Of a DNA stretch of 64,000 nucleotides, positions 1 to 12,565 are shown in pieces. The stretch spans positions 8,307,501-8,371,500 of the forward strand of contig NC_092563.1 in NCBI RefSeq assembly GCF_037975245.1, read 5' to 3'. This DNA is from Apostichopus japonicus. Lineage: Eukaryota; Echinodermata; Holothuroidea; Aspidochirotida; Stichopodidae. Both the position numbers and the translations under genes were made by a program. Every line of letters begins with the position of its first letter. Position 1 is the stretch's first letter. The notes under the pieces are model-generated. The model was not told the origin of the DNA. It did not search any database and saw only the letters and a list, made by a program, of their open reading frames with translations.

Positions 1-21
1 TACTTTTTATCTTAGTATATA

Positions 22-262
22 TGTATGTATTTTAGATCCTGCAAGCAGCAACTCTCAAAGAAACCTCATTGGCTTATAAAATCAAAGCCGCAAGCTGACT
101 GAAGTCAGTCTCCTTAGATTCATATTTAACGTCCATGATTATGAATTGTCAATTGTCAACAACTCTGTAACTGGAGGACATACATTAATCTTGGAGTGAC
201 TCGAACTCGGGACCTTATGATTGAAAGGCACCGGCGTTAACCACTGGGCTATAACACTCCAT
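22..262 (-). repeat. tRNA-derived SINE (family A), copy 1
   Basis: Read on the minus strand, this starts with a tRNA-like head: an A-box-like stretch around AGTGGTTAACGCC and a B box GAGTTCGAGTCACTCC. A conserved body follows (CAGTTACAGAGTTGTTGACA, then GACTGACTTCAGTCAGC), and it ends in GGATCTAAAATACATACAT. The same body and tail recur at 16123, 18555 and 25245, which defines the family. The head-to-tail order and the simple-repeat tail are typical of SINEs. Ends are approximate. Confidence 0.8.
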
Positions 263-1414
263 ATACTATGCTCATTCGTTCAATGTAAATTAAGGATTAG
301 AAATATCCACAGAATATTCTTAATAGACCTTTGTTATGTTTCGTTATGTTTGTATTAAAACAAAGAGTGGTTTTGTAACTGATTTGAGGTCATGCAATTT
401 CTGTTCAAATGCATCTCACTCTTGAAGTCTCACTACGTACGTGTTTGCCGATGAACTTCGGAAAACAAACTTCCGAAGCAGATTCAATGTTTCTTATTCT
501 AAATGCACTCTGACCAGATGATGGGTTAAATTGAGAAAAGCTGTCGCAATCGAAAGAAATATAACTTCTGTTGCCCCTATGGCGAAAATGATTTACCGTA
601 AAATCACTGTCACCCCCTATATGAACATGTTCATTACACAAATGTAACCTATATATAATACTCGCACCGTCAACTTTTTTGACCCAATTCGACAGAGGAA
701 ATGTCTGAAAACACCTGTTTATTCATTGCAATGGAAGGAATTCTGACACAATGTTGTAAGCTACATCAGTAATATCAAAAAAAAGATACTATTCAAGAGA
801 AGAAACCTAACAGGCTATTACATGAGGCTATATAGCCACGCAAGTGAAAGTAGTCCTAGGCCTAACGGCCGTAAACAAAACAGAAACATTTGATTGGTGC
901 AGGATTTGTTGGGCGGGGCTTGCAAATTTTGATTGAAGTTTGTAGAATCTACGGACTTGTTAATAAATCTGGCAAATTTTATTCAGCTGGCTCAAAATGT
1001 TTAACGACAGATAACTCAATAAATATAAAGAATATTAATATGAAAATTGCATAGAACGGTGTTATTTTCACTGAGCTTTTAGGGCAGTAAGCTGGATAGG
1101 TCAAAGTTTAAATTTGGCAAACACTACATTGAGACTTTAAGTTAGTCAAATTTCACTGAGTCACAAACTCACAATATTTAGGTACTTTAGGCATCAAAAC
1201 TGTGACACCATTAGTGAAGAATACAGTACCTTTAAGAAAATTGGCCACAATTTCATGAATAGTTTGTCAAAATACATGAAGAAGAAATATATGAGAGACT
1301 AACTTAAATTGACTATAACTAAAGCTTGCCCAGTTCATATTTTTAAATTTGCATTATAATTGAGCCCACCATGCTACTACTATATTAATTCCTGCATTGA
1401 CTTTCAATGTAGGC
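263..1414. other. Intergenic stretch, no gene seen
   Basis: AT-rich unique-looking sequence. Open frames are short and match no family I recognise. No clear repeat structure was seen. Confidence 0.5.
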
Positions 1415-1724
1415 CAGGCGCGTAGCCAAGGGGGGGGGCGAGGGGGGCAGCCGCCCCCCCTTGAGCATATTTAAAAATTTTTTTTTTAATGTTTTTATGA
1501 TATCGCTAGTAATTTCAAAAGAGAAAATGCTAAGATGCAACTTACAAGGCCTGGGAAGTGCTATTTCCAGCAATCTGGGAGGCATTTTCAGCCAAAATTT
1601 TCTTGTATGTTCGCGCCAACCATGGTGGCTCTACGCTTAGATAGTTTGCAATGCCGTATCTACGGCTCTGATAGCTTGCCTACATTTTCGCCCCTCCCTT
1701 GGCCAATTCCTGGCTATGCGCCTG
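1415..1724. mobile_element. Short hAT-like non-autonomous element with perfect target duplication
   Basis: The left end CAGGCGCGTAGCCAAG and the reverse complement of the right end (CAGGCGCATAGCCAGG) are terminal inverted repeats starting with CAG. The element is flanked on both sides by the identical 8-mer ATGTAGGC (1407-1414 and 1725-1732). An 8-bp duplication with CAG..CTG ends is the hAT signature. The 310-bp body has a G-rich block near the left end and the shared hairpin module (about 1548-1655, GCGCCAACCATGGTGGC). It contains no transposase. Confidence 0.85.
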
Positions 1725-2829
1725 ATGTAGGCACTTTCCAGCTTGGTGCCTACTGCCCAGTGCATTCTGTAGAAGCGTTCAACTGACATGTCCTGCCAAT
1801 TATTTAAGGCATTCTGATAGGATACGTGATGGCTTGAATAATGCTTCATTTTAAGATGGAAGCAAATTTGAAAGTTGCATGATTGTGAGCAACACATGTA
1901 TTGTTTAGAAATTCATGTACCAGATCTATCTCAATCTTATTGCATAAACATCTTATTTCAGCAAGGAATCTCTAGAATACCTTAAATTACATATCAATCC
2001 ACCTGAAATTTCTGTCACCAGTAATTCCAAAATGGAAGGAGTGAGGGGTCAAGATTGGGGGGGGGGGCAAGCAAACAACTTGGGGGGAATTGGAAGTGCA
2101 TAAAGTGTATAAAGTGCACATCATGCATAATTTAGGGGCTAAGGTGAACAACTTCTAAGGGAGTGTTTCATTTTCATTTTACTGAAACAAACTGCATGGG
2201 GAGGGGGGGGGGGGGAGGTTGAACATGGGGTGGCAAGCATAATTATTGAGCAAATGCCCCACTTTCCACTAGCTGCTACTGCTTCATACTCTTCAAGATC
2301 AGGGCCCAGTCATTAGCTAATGTTGCCAATGTTATCCACTTTGCACAATCAGTAGCCTATAAGATGTTTCTTTTTGATAATTAACATAGTCTATTAATAT
2401 ATTGTAGCTAAATTGTCTTTTGCATGAAGTATCGTAAACTGCATCCGGTAATAAATACTCTGTAAAATTTGTAGTACTAAAACCATATTGATATTCATTT
2501 TTCTAGGGTCATAAACTTTCAAATTATACTTGTTTGTTTGTTTACAGCAAAATGAATAATCCCTCTAAAAGTAAATGTTCCGTGAAGAGACAAATGCATG
2601 TAATTACACTCAGAGACTAAAACAAGAGTACAGTATTAGTATCATACAACAGTATACCATCTGTAGAGCTGCTTTTAGTTCTAAATTAACTGTTATCTCA
2701 TCTCTTCCGTCCATGTAATATAGGGAGATGAGATATTGTACTACAACCCAAAATCAGTGTGTACCCGGGTTCGTGTTTGCATGTGTGTGGGTGAGCAAGA
2801 AAAGTGTGTCGCAAACTCCTCCGACACGG
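1725..2829. other. Intergenic stretch with poly-G tracts
   Basis: No gene recognised. Runs of G occur near 2058 and 2203. Otherwise the stretch is AT-rich and featureless to my reading. Confidence 0.45.
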
Positions 2830-3806
2830 TTATAAGTCTGATCTAGTTTAAACTTGGTGGGTAGGTGCCTGACCATGTAAACTCATGCCTGAGTGATTTA
2901 TAAATTAGTCACAGGTAAAAGGTCAAGAAACATAAAAATTTGCTTTTAGCTATATATATCTGTCTGTCAGGATGTAGCAAAGGCATTTAGCCACAAGATG
3001 TGTAGATAATGAAAAGATGAAATATTAAAATAGGACAGATGCAGGTGTCTTGGGTCGGGGTTAAAGGTCATTTGAGGTCAAAAGGTAAATTGGCCTAACT
3101 TATGCGAAAATGTGGGTCGTGATCTCCTGGACTGTTAATCCGATCAAGTTCAAACTTGGTGGTAGGTTCCTGACCATGTAAGCTCATACCTGTGTGGTTG
3201 ATGATGTAATAGGTTAAAGAGCAGAGTTAGAAGGTCAAGAAACCTCAAAATAAGTTTTTGCCATTTCTGCTTGTCAGCATGTCAGTAAAAAGCATTAAAT
3301 TAAACCACATGGTATGTAAAGAATGATGAGACAAGTTTTAAACAGAACAGATTTGGTTGTTTAGTGTCGCAGTCAAAGGTCAAATGAGGTCGAAGGTCAA
3401 AATGGCCTAAATTATGCAGAACAATTTGTCATGTACTAACTCCACTTAGACTGTAAGTCAGATCCAGTTCAAACCATGTGGGTACGTGCCTGCATGATCA
3501 TGTAAACATGTGCCTGCGTGATTGATGACATAGTAATTGGTCTAAGGTCAGAGGTCAATAAACCTAAAAATTGGTATTTAGCCATTTTCTGCTTGATCAG
3601 CCTGTCGAAAATGCCAATAAACCTCAAGATATGTATAGAGAATGATGGGACAAAGTATAAATAGTACTTCTGCAGTTTTTAAGGGTCGAGGTCATAGGTC
3701 AATGTAAGTCAATGGTCAAATTGGCCTAACTTGTGGGAAAATTAGGTGCATCGAGCTCAGCTCCAACACCGTAATTCCGTTCAAGTTTAAACTAACTGTG
3801 TGACCA
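2830..3806. repeat. About 310-bp divergent tandem repeat, three units plus a partial
   Basis: The segment GATCNAGTTNAAACTTGGTG followed by GGTNCCTGACCATGTAAACTCATGCC-like sequence recurs at about 2841, 3144, 3462 and 3779, a spacing of 303-318 bp. Each unit also carries an AAGGTCAAATGAGGTC-like stretch. The last unit is cut by the inverted-repeat element that begins at 3809. Confidence 0.75.
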
Positions 3807-3808
3807 TA

Positions 3809-5530
3809 TGGTCAATTCCATGGTGACTCGCGTGACATTTTTACTAAAATTCCTCTCTTTTTGATATCATTAAACAAATAAAGAAATTACCTGGGAGAAA
3901 AGCATTCATGTAGCAGTGAAGGTACGCCTTAATGCATACAACAGTAGACAAAAAATGTTTATACCTCAAGTATTGGGGGTGAAATTGGCGAAAACTAAAC
4001 GTGACTCGCGTGACAGTTACTATTAGCAAAAATCAGAATGCACACACAAATGTTCGATTTCTTATGTCTTATTAAAATTTTTCCAATCACTTTTTATAAT
4101 CATACCGAAGTTGAAAAACACCTCTACCTCAATTGCTATGCAACTTTGAAAAAATGTTGTAATGCATGAAAATAACGATGAAGATGTATTGTGACTCGCG
4201 TGACAAGAAAACGTGACTCGCGTGACAAGTTCACTTTTCGGATAGTTCTAGACCAAATGCAGTAGTGAATCGAAGGTATAGATCTTGCATAGTGCAATAT
4301 AACATTCATTGGTCTAGAAAGTGTCCAAAAGGTACTTCCCTTGGGAATGTCCAGATGATATTAATGTCCCCAAGTTACCTTCATGACTGCAGACAGTAGG
4401 TAATATACTGTACGGGTAGTACAGTTGTTCAGGCAATATATCTTGTCAATTAATATTTATAACAATATTTAGTCTGTTGAAGTCACTCATTTGAAAATTA
4501 TAGAAGAAACAGATCTATCAAAGTGTGATTCAAATTACCATTCTCATTTGTTATATTTGAATAAACCAAAAGTGTAATATTTGAGAAGATTCATTAGCTC
4601 CTAGGATTTTGGGAATGATTGAGCAGTTAAGACCTTAAGGTTGTCAAGTCATAGCACATGGCATTGCCAGATACAAATATAGATTATGTTTTTGTATATA
4701 ACTAAAAAATCAATGACATGTGCTAACTTTCCAAATGTGGTGATAAAATAGGCATTATATTGCGAATAAATATTCATGATTTTAAATTCTGATATTTCAG
4801 ATGAAATTATTATAATTAGTTGCATTATGTGTGCCCATATTATTCAAGTTGCCTAATTAAAGGGGAATGCATATATGATATCTTTAATCAGTGATTAATT
4901 CATCAAACTATAACATCCCTGTAATTTTCACACAGTAAATACAGGTAGGTAGAAACACTATCTTGATTTGACGTGACTCGCGTGACGTGACTCGCATGAC
5001 ATTCGTAAAGGGTGATTTTCTGCAAAATTTGAATATCTTCTGAAAAGGAAAATTAAGTAATCCTTTTGGTATCTATGTGAAGACTTGATATTCACTATTT
5101 GGAGTAAAACTTTTGTGCAGGCAAGGAGAAAAAAAACAAAAACAGTAAATTTTGTAACTCGCGTGACAGTAAATCGCGGGTGTTTTCAATTCACCATGAT
5201 TGTCTAATGCCTTGATATCGAAAAAAAAATTGAAGCTATTAAGTGAGCACTATGCTATAGCAAATATAATTAGTCCAAAAAACTGATGATACCTATGATT
5301 ACTATGTACAAATCTGCACAAAATGAAATTTCACTGTATTTTTCATAATTTAGTTACTACGGGAACCATTTGTTATTACCGACCCCATAATCAAACAAAT
5401 GATGTTTCGGGGGTGAAAAAATTATTTTTAGTAACTACAAGTATTCTATTTATTGGAAACTTATACCATTTTAATGTACAATGATTTTAAATTTTTTGGT
5501 ATGATGTTGACCTTATCATGGAATTGACCA
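3809..5530. mobile_element. 1.7-kb inverted-repeat element carrying seven copies of a 14-bp motif
   Basis: The ends are perfect inverted repeats TGGTCAATTCCATG..CATGGAATTGACCA, each flanked by TA inside a CCATATGG palindrome (3804-3811 and 5528-5535). That fits a TA-target (Tc1/mariner-like) insertion into the 310-bp tandem repeat. No transposase frame is present, so it would be non-autonomous. Inside, GTGACTCGCGTGAC or a one-base variant occurs at 3823, 4001, 4191, 4213, 4973, 4987 and 5154, all in the same orientation. Because the flank is itself palindromic, the exact boundary is ambiguous by a few bases. Confidence 0.65.
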
Positions 5531-5535
5531 TATGG

Positions 5536-7824
5536 CATACTTTTTAGCCAAATTAGGATGCCAATTAGTTAAGTCATGATGTAGATGAGATCTGCAACTC
5601 CGTGGGCAATACTAGTCTTACTGATGAAGTTGTTTCCTGCAGATTCAAATCTGAGCATAGAGAGATTTCTCATATAATTTCCATAAGAAATGATTGGATG
5701 TACTTGATATGTAAGCATATATATGGTAGTGCAGTATGTAATTAATGTACCTCTGTGTGCTAGAAATGTTAAGTATCTGAACTATATATTGTCAACTTCA
5801 AGTTTGAATGAAATTTATACAGCTGATGAAGAGATTTTTAGCCAGCCTTTTAACACAGCCATAAAAAACTATCATCCATCTTAGAAATGCTAAAAAAGTG
5901 TGATAAAAATGTTGTTGTTGCTGTAGGAAAAGTGTGTATTTTGACGTAGGACATTGTTACAATCAGTGTAGAGAATACACAGGGTCAACCAGCGTTTTGC
6001 TGTTTTTTTCAAGACAGCCCTCTGAAAAGAGAATCGCATTAAGAATCACCCCCAGTATTATGTTACTAAGATATGTCATTACTAATTTCAGTTACAGTAT
6101 AAAACAACTCAGTAGTTATACATATGTAGATTACTTCAGGTTGAATAGAACAACTTGGCTCCGTAAAGTGTTGATATTTTGCTGCACCCATTCCGGGAAA
6201 TTTGCATCAGTGCCGTAATTCATTCATTGCTGCAGTTGAAGTGTATATATTAACATTTTTTTTTAATTAGGTATTAGTGTACGCTCCATTGTTATTCCTG
6301 CTGATGCACGTGGCCTGTTTGTTTCACTATTCCAGCCAATAATTAATGTTTTGAAATGTTTGTTTTTGGTATGGCCTACCATATGTTACGTTAGGGCTGT
6401 ATACGATCGATCAATAATAGCCTGGGTTCTCAGCTTTATCGTACAGCGATGATATGGAGAGTTTTTTTTTTTAGCTGTGGGGCCCATCCCAGCAACCCCT
6501 GTGTGTAATAGAAAGAACAACAAAGCTGTTTATTTTCTGTCCAGCATGTAAAGATTCGTCACACGGTCAAAGTGCAAAATTTAAATATGGTGCTATGAGA
6601 GTTGATCCATTTCTCAAGGGAACAATCAACATTAAGAACTTTAACAGTTGATCTGCATACATTTTCATGATTGATTTTCCATTTAGAAAATGTTGTTACA
6701 ATTAACTGATAAAATGGTCCCTATTGTCCCTAAAGTAACTCCCTAAAAGTTGTCACAGGAGCTCTTTTTTTTGGGGGGGGGGGTTGCCTCCATAAAATAT
6801 ATTTTAGATTGTTTATCCTGGTTACAATGCTGTTTTTATAACCATTCAACAAGGTAAAGAAGTTATTAGCAAATTTGATAAAGAGCGATGTTTGATTTGT
6901 GTAAATGCAGTGTTCTTGTCAGGCTTTTAGCTATAAGTAATGTTAATTATTTTAAGAGACTTAGAATATGCATTGTGAGGTTTTGCAAAGCATACTTACC
7001 ACACAATTTAGAACTGAGGCAACGTTGGTCTCAATACCCTACCCCCCTCCCACTCTTGACACCAGTTTGATACTTCACCACACAGTCATAATGAGGGTGC
7101 ACCTTCCAATAGTTCAATAACTTTGTATAAATTCATGTATTTCCAATCACCTCATTGCACATTTAATCAGAATTATAAAATATTAACATCTATATATATA
7201 GGCATTTACATTGCTTCACAAAATATTTCAATAGAATTACCTGGAAGACCTGCTATCAAATATTTCATTTATAAAATAGCAGATATGGACCTGCACTCAG
7301 CACCTTCAGCATGCAGTGTAGAGTTATTCATTGAAGAAAAACAAGTTATCAAAAGGTGTATACAATAGCATTAATCTGACATTGAATCAACATGTGAACG
7401 TTTTGATAGATGATTATAACCGTAACATGCAAAACACAGTTATATAAGGTTTGATTCATTTTTTTGAAATTCATAAAAAAATAATCACCACAAGAGATGG
7501 GAATATTTCCTGCTGATCTTGCAAGAAGATTTTTTTTTCCAACTCACAGGCCGGTATGACCAGTGAGTTACTGTGATCACCGGCAGGAATGTCAAGATTG
7601 TTTGTGTCAGTGCGTGCTTAGAATGTTCTCATTCACTCACATTAATTTATGCAAATGAAATTTGGTGGGTGTTTAGACCTTATAAGGGAATTTCTGAATG
7701 TGGTGTTTTTAAAGGCATTTCAAGGCTATTTGTGGTCATTACAGTAGAAGGCATTACTTAAAATTTGAACACCTCCATCAATTTTTGATCAACGCATATA
7801 TTCCAAGTTTACCATACAGTATAG
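5536..7824. other. Intergenic stretch, no gene seen
   Basis: AT-rich sequence. The longest open frame is 94 codons (5934-6218, plus strand). It has no recognisable domain and a composition like its surroundings, so I do not call it a gene. Confidence 0.4.
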
Positions 7825-8184
7825 CAAGGGCGTAGGAACCGGGGGGGCTGGGGGGCGCCAGCCCCCAGTGAAAAATATGGGGGGCGGAAGTATCGTTCTG
7901 CCCCCCCGCTCCGCAAGTCAGAAAACCCCTTTTTCATTTCCAAATGAGAAAAAAATCTCATTTGAAGCACCAAATTGCATCTAAGGCCAGGTGAAAATGC
8001 AAAATTCTTTACAAAATGGAGTGGGTGTTGAAGTGTGCTATATTGCACCGAATTGCATCTGAGGCCACCTGGAAATGCAAAAAAATTCCAAAGGGGAGGG
8101 GGACACCCCTTCCCCAAGACCCCTCCCCCAGGCCGGCCATCAGTCTTCAGCCCCCCCACTCAAAAGTACCTTCCTACGCCACTG
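7825..8184. mobile_element. Short hAT-like element with perfect target duplication
   Basis: The left end CAAGGGCGTAGGAACC and the reverse complement of the right end (CAGTGGCGTAGGAAGG) form imperfect inverted termini. The 8-mer CAGTATAG lies directly outside each end (7817-7824 and 8185-8192). The 360-bp body contains two partial copies of the TTGCATCTGAGGCC / GGGGAGGGGGACACCCC module seen in several other elements of the window. The G- and C-rich blocks produce incidental open frames. Confidence 0.85.
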
Positions 8185-10246
8185 CAGTATAGTGAATGTT
8201 GTGATATCGGGGAGTAAAAAAAGTTAAGGGATTTTGGAAATTCTTTGGCAAAGGTAACTTTGGGTAATTTTTGGTACAACATGTATGTCTTTTAATTACT
8301 GCAACTTTTCAGCTACACTGAAGATGGCAAATTCAATTAATTTACCCCCCTCCTCCCTCCTCCCCTCCCCCCATTTGGAATTGTTCCTCTTTCCACTGAA
8401 TTCATTCATATTTGTTATTTCACATTTTTTAGTGCATAATTTTTATGATTTTCTTCAAGTAGAAGGACTTGAGTTATGGTCCTTTTTCATGGCCTATCAA
8501 GCAGCCTCAAAGAGAGATGATCACAGGCCAAGAAGGGGAGGGGAGGTGTTTTTTTGAAGCATTTCTTTGGAAACCACTGCTTTAACAATACAAAAATATC
8601 TTTACTATATATGTCACTAGTATGCTTAAGGATGGCGATCACTGGGGTGCTGTGGGCCAAAATATTTTGACTGGAATTTCTGGTCGGAAAAATTAATAGG
8701 TCGTTTAAGAGAGTTTTAGTAGTAATCCTATACTTCCAATGTCAATTTAACCGCCACACTCTGACCTGACATGACTTACAATCACCAGTCGGGGTATGTC
8801 ATTCTGCACGTTGCTGTCAAAAGGCCAAAACAGCATACGCAACAAGGCTTACATTAACTAGCACAACTGTTAAAACACCCATTCCGTTGTCACATTTCAT
8901 ACAGTCTTCTTGTGGTAATATAATGGACTAATTGAATATGAATATATATTGTTATAAGTTATATGGCAAGCGCCATGTCTATTTAGGTAGGAACTGGATA
9001 ATAACTCTTTTATTGACAGGCCACCATGATTTATCAGTTTCATTTGTTTTGGTTTCTGTTTAAATACTGCTTCGCCATTTGACCTGAACTGTCATTGTAG
9101 GTATGTACAGGTTACTACAGTTGTAGAGAGCACTTATTCAAATTGCCCATCAACAATTAAATGTGCCATATGCCTATGTTCATGCCTGTATCGTCTTCTT
9201 TTGATAATACAAGAGTTGGGGGAAGTGGGGGGGGGGAAGGGGATGGGTTATCATTAAGAAATGGCAAAGGTACAGTATTTTGAGTCAGAGTATGAAACAA
9301 TTAGAAGTTCTCACATGGTGTGGAAATAAATCGGAATGATTCATTTAGGGGATTAGTCAGGAGAAGAAATTGTTCCACTGGTGAGGACACACATAACATA
9401 ACTTTATATATGATTCACAATATGCAATGGTGGCAACCTAGTTGTGTGTTTTGTTGTTTCCAAGAAACTTTCCATGACTGTAGAATCTCGAACAATCCAA
9501 ACAGCATCTCTGTACTTGAGTGTGTAGCAAAGTTACTGTGAAAAAGTGACGCAATATAAGTATAAATAAACTGCTTACACGTGATATGCAGTACCTTGTC
9601 CGAAGCAGAAAAACGTTGGCGTTGCTAAATTAATTCATACATCTTTTGTCATGAGCAAAACGATTTAGAGCAAATCATTCTCCATTGATTGTGTTGGTTT
9701 CTTTCACCTTCTCAGTACTACGTATGTCTATGAATACCGACTATTGTTCAGACATGATATGGTTCAGTAGCCATCTAATTAAAAGCCATCTACCTAATTA
9801 GGTAGATTATTAGCCTTCTACCTAATACAAGAGTTATACCAAAGACATTCATCCCAAAAAGCTTGATCATTTGGAAACATGATATAGGTTAATTGTATTG
9901 CTGTTAGAAATGACACCCCATTCGACAGAGTGGATTCACGCAAGTATATATGAAAAACACACACCTCGTTTCTTTTTCCTAATTTGAAGAGTTCACGTGT
10001 TGCTGTTGAAGTTTTCTGACAAAAATATTGAAGCCTAAAATATTGAATTTTCAAGCATTAGATGAAAATCGTCAGGAATGACGGAATATTTGAACGTATT
10101 GGGTTTGACTTAGATACGTCAACGCAGAACAGTAGAAACAGTAGGAGTTGCAACAACTCAACAAGTCACCGCCATTTTGCACCTTTTGATTCATTTTGAC
10201 TCGAGAATTTCTCAAAAATGAAATTAACGTTCACTCTTTGAATCAT
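8185..10246. other. Intergenic stretch, no gene seen
   Basis: No recognisable coding sequence or repeat family. A short palindrome, CTACCTAATTAGGTAG, lies near 9790. Confidence 0.4.
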
Positions 10247-10810
10247 TCCCAAATGGCATTCCCAATGGCATTCTCAGTGGCATTCCCAGTGTTATTCCCA
10301 AATAGCATTCCCAGTTCTTGGCAAATTTTAGTCATTCCCAAATGACAGTCCCTATATTATTCCCAATATTATTCCCAATGGCGTTCCTAGTTCCCAATCG
10401 TAGGGTTACTCTTGAATCATTCCCAAATGGCATTCCCAATGGCATTCTCAGTGGCATTCCCAGTTCCCCAAAAGGCATTCCCAAATGGCATTCCCAACTG
10501 GCATCCCCAAATTGCATTCCTTATATTATTCCCAATATTATTCCCAAATGGCATTCCCAGTGGCATTCCAAGTGGCATTCCAAGTGGCATTCCCAATGGC
10601 ATTCTCAGTGGCATTCCCAGTGGCATTCCCAGTGGCATTCCCAGTGGCATTCCCAGTGGCATTCCTAATGGCATTCCTAATGGCATTCCTAATGGCATTT
10701 CCAGTGGCATTCCCAGTGGCATTCCCAGTGGCATTCCTAATGGCATTCCCAGTGGCATTCCCAGTGGCATTCCCAGTGGCATTCCCAGTGGCATTCCCAG
10801 TGGCATTCCT
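10247..10810. repeat. 12-bp minisatellite (TGGCATTCCCAG)n
   Basis: The unit TGGCATTCCCAG is irregular with TATTATTCCCAA variants up to about 10540. From there to 10808 it is nearly perfect. Because 12 is a multiple of three and the unit lacks stops in most frames, several frames stay open on both strands and read as GIPS, MPLG or VAFP repeats. These are side effects of the repeat, not evidence of genes. Confidence 0.9.
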
Positions 10811-11917
10811 AGGCATACTGACATTACTTACTACATACTACTCATAGCACTGCAACCATGGATCCCAATTCCCTGGTATGGCAGGAAAATATATATATAT
10901 GACATATAACCAACACACATTTTGGACTTGTCATGGATAAATCACATTTTTATGATGCAACTTAAGTCGAGTGCAAAACTCTGATCAGGTACCACTATTA
11001 CTCATTGAAGTTCTCTGGTACATTCGTGGCTGTGTGCACTCAACCATAGGGCTTTATGTATAACGAGGTTCCCTCTACCAGGCCATCAGTGCAAGCGATT
11101 ACATTTGCGAGCTTTCCCTAACTAGTCTGGAATGTATCATTCAACATTGATAAAAAAGATCAATTATTTAGAACTTGTACTCAGTGTTTACTAAGTACTG
11201 TATTAAGAAAGTATTCATATAATCTCTGATATAGCTGTACAATGATGAAAAAGTATGAAGTGAAAGAGTTCTCAGTCTAATAGTACTGAATAATTAACAG
11301 TGCATTGTAATAAACAAAGCACATGATATATATAGACAATTGATGCAATATTTACAAATCAAACCGAAGTCAATTATAGACACTAGTAGTTTTTACAAAA
11401 TTGAAAGTTAAATAGACCAGCGACAGTCATGAGTGTGATACATGTAGGAGAAGAATTTAAAGCCGTAATATCTATTTCCCAAATTCCAACACTTGACCTA
11501 CCCAAAACATGACATCATTATTATAGCTAGATAATATCAAAATGTAGCCATAATTAAGAGACACTCGAGGCAGGATTTCCAACCCGTTTCTAATAGTTTG
11601 CGCAGATTAACTTCTAAGCTAGGCTCAAGTTTTTTTTGCTCCTAAAGTGAGTAGTAATACCTTTTGATAATATTTGGAATATATTGATCTACTCTGAATG
11701 TAAATATTTGTTGTGATAAAGTATCAATGCGAGAGCTGCTGGACATATTTTCAGATCATTCTGTGGCGGCTGGAGGCAAGTATTATATGGCTACATGCAC
11801 CCCCTATCTGCAAAGATGGTATGATAATTTATTTTAGTCTTGACTAACTGCCAGAGGAACATTGTTGGTATAACCTGCTGAAATTTGCCCTTGAAATTTT
11901 CCAAACGATACACAAAA
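10811..11917. other. Intergenic stretch, no gene seen
   Basis: AT-rich. It holds nothing I recognise apart from an AATAAA on the minus strand at 11828-11833. That could serve as a distal polyadenylation signal for gene A, about 550 nt past its stop. Confidence 0.35.
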
Positions 11918-12056
11918 TCTATAGCATCTAATAGCATATATAGATCTAATAGCAAGTCTACAAAATATATAGCATCTATTAGCATATAGATCTAATAGCA
12001 CTACAAAATCTATAGCATCTAATAGCATATTATATATCTAATAGCAAGTCTACAAA
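11918..12056. repeat. Short tandem repeat built on ATAGCATCTAATAGCATAT
   Basis: About three units of 45-55 bp, each with CTATAGCATCTAATAGCATA and a following AGATCTAATAGCAAGTCTAC. It lies just beyond the 3' end of gene A, possibly in its 3' untranslated region. Confidence 0.7.
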
Positions 12057-12382
12057 ATCTTGAAAGTTATTTGTTTATAATAGTCATTGAATTGTATGGG
12101 TTTTAACTTTTGTACATTTCTGTGTGGAATGTGGATGATAAATGATAATTATACGATTACTTAAAAAAAAATATATAAAAACTATTCAGGTTATTTGTGT
12201 TCGATAGAATCACTCACTCCACCAACTTGGTCCGATGATCAGGTTTATATAGTACACTTACAAGTATATTACAGAAGTATATTACATATTACAAAAGTAA
12301 TATAATAGCAAAAGGACACAGGGCCAATACAATCTGCAAGCAATTATACCCAAGATATTACTAAATATCATGGGTGTGCAGA

Positions 12383-12565
12383 TTAACGGAACCCTTTGAA
12401 CATCCTTATCTTCTTGGCCTTTACCAGTTTATTAAGCAATCCAGTTTCAGCTTCGCTGTCATGAACCAAAGTTTCTCGAAACTGAGAATTCGTCTCACCA
12501 TTGTTGTCTTCAAAGTAGTGATCCCAATTGCCTTTATGGTTAGCACCAAATCCAAAAATATTAAC
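12383..12565 (-). CDS. ST3GAL1/2-like: Gene A coding exon 6 (motifs III and VS, C-terminus)
   Basis: 183 bp including the TAA stop, acceptor TTTTGACAG. It encodes VNIFGFGANHKGNWDHYFE (motif III HYFE), then VHDSEAE (motif VS), and ends KKIRMFKGFR. The GFGA..GNW.HY pattern is what points to the ST3GAL1/2 branch. Confidence 0.9.
   Translation of the reverse strand, partial: VNIFGFGANHKGNWDHYFEDNNGETNSQFRETLVHDSEAETGLLNKLVKAKKIRMFKGFR

Noticed and set aside
10318-10909. Long overlapping open frames on both strands
   Set aside because: All come from the 12-bp minisatellite. Repeat composition explains them completely.
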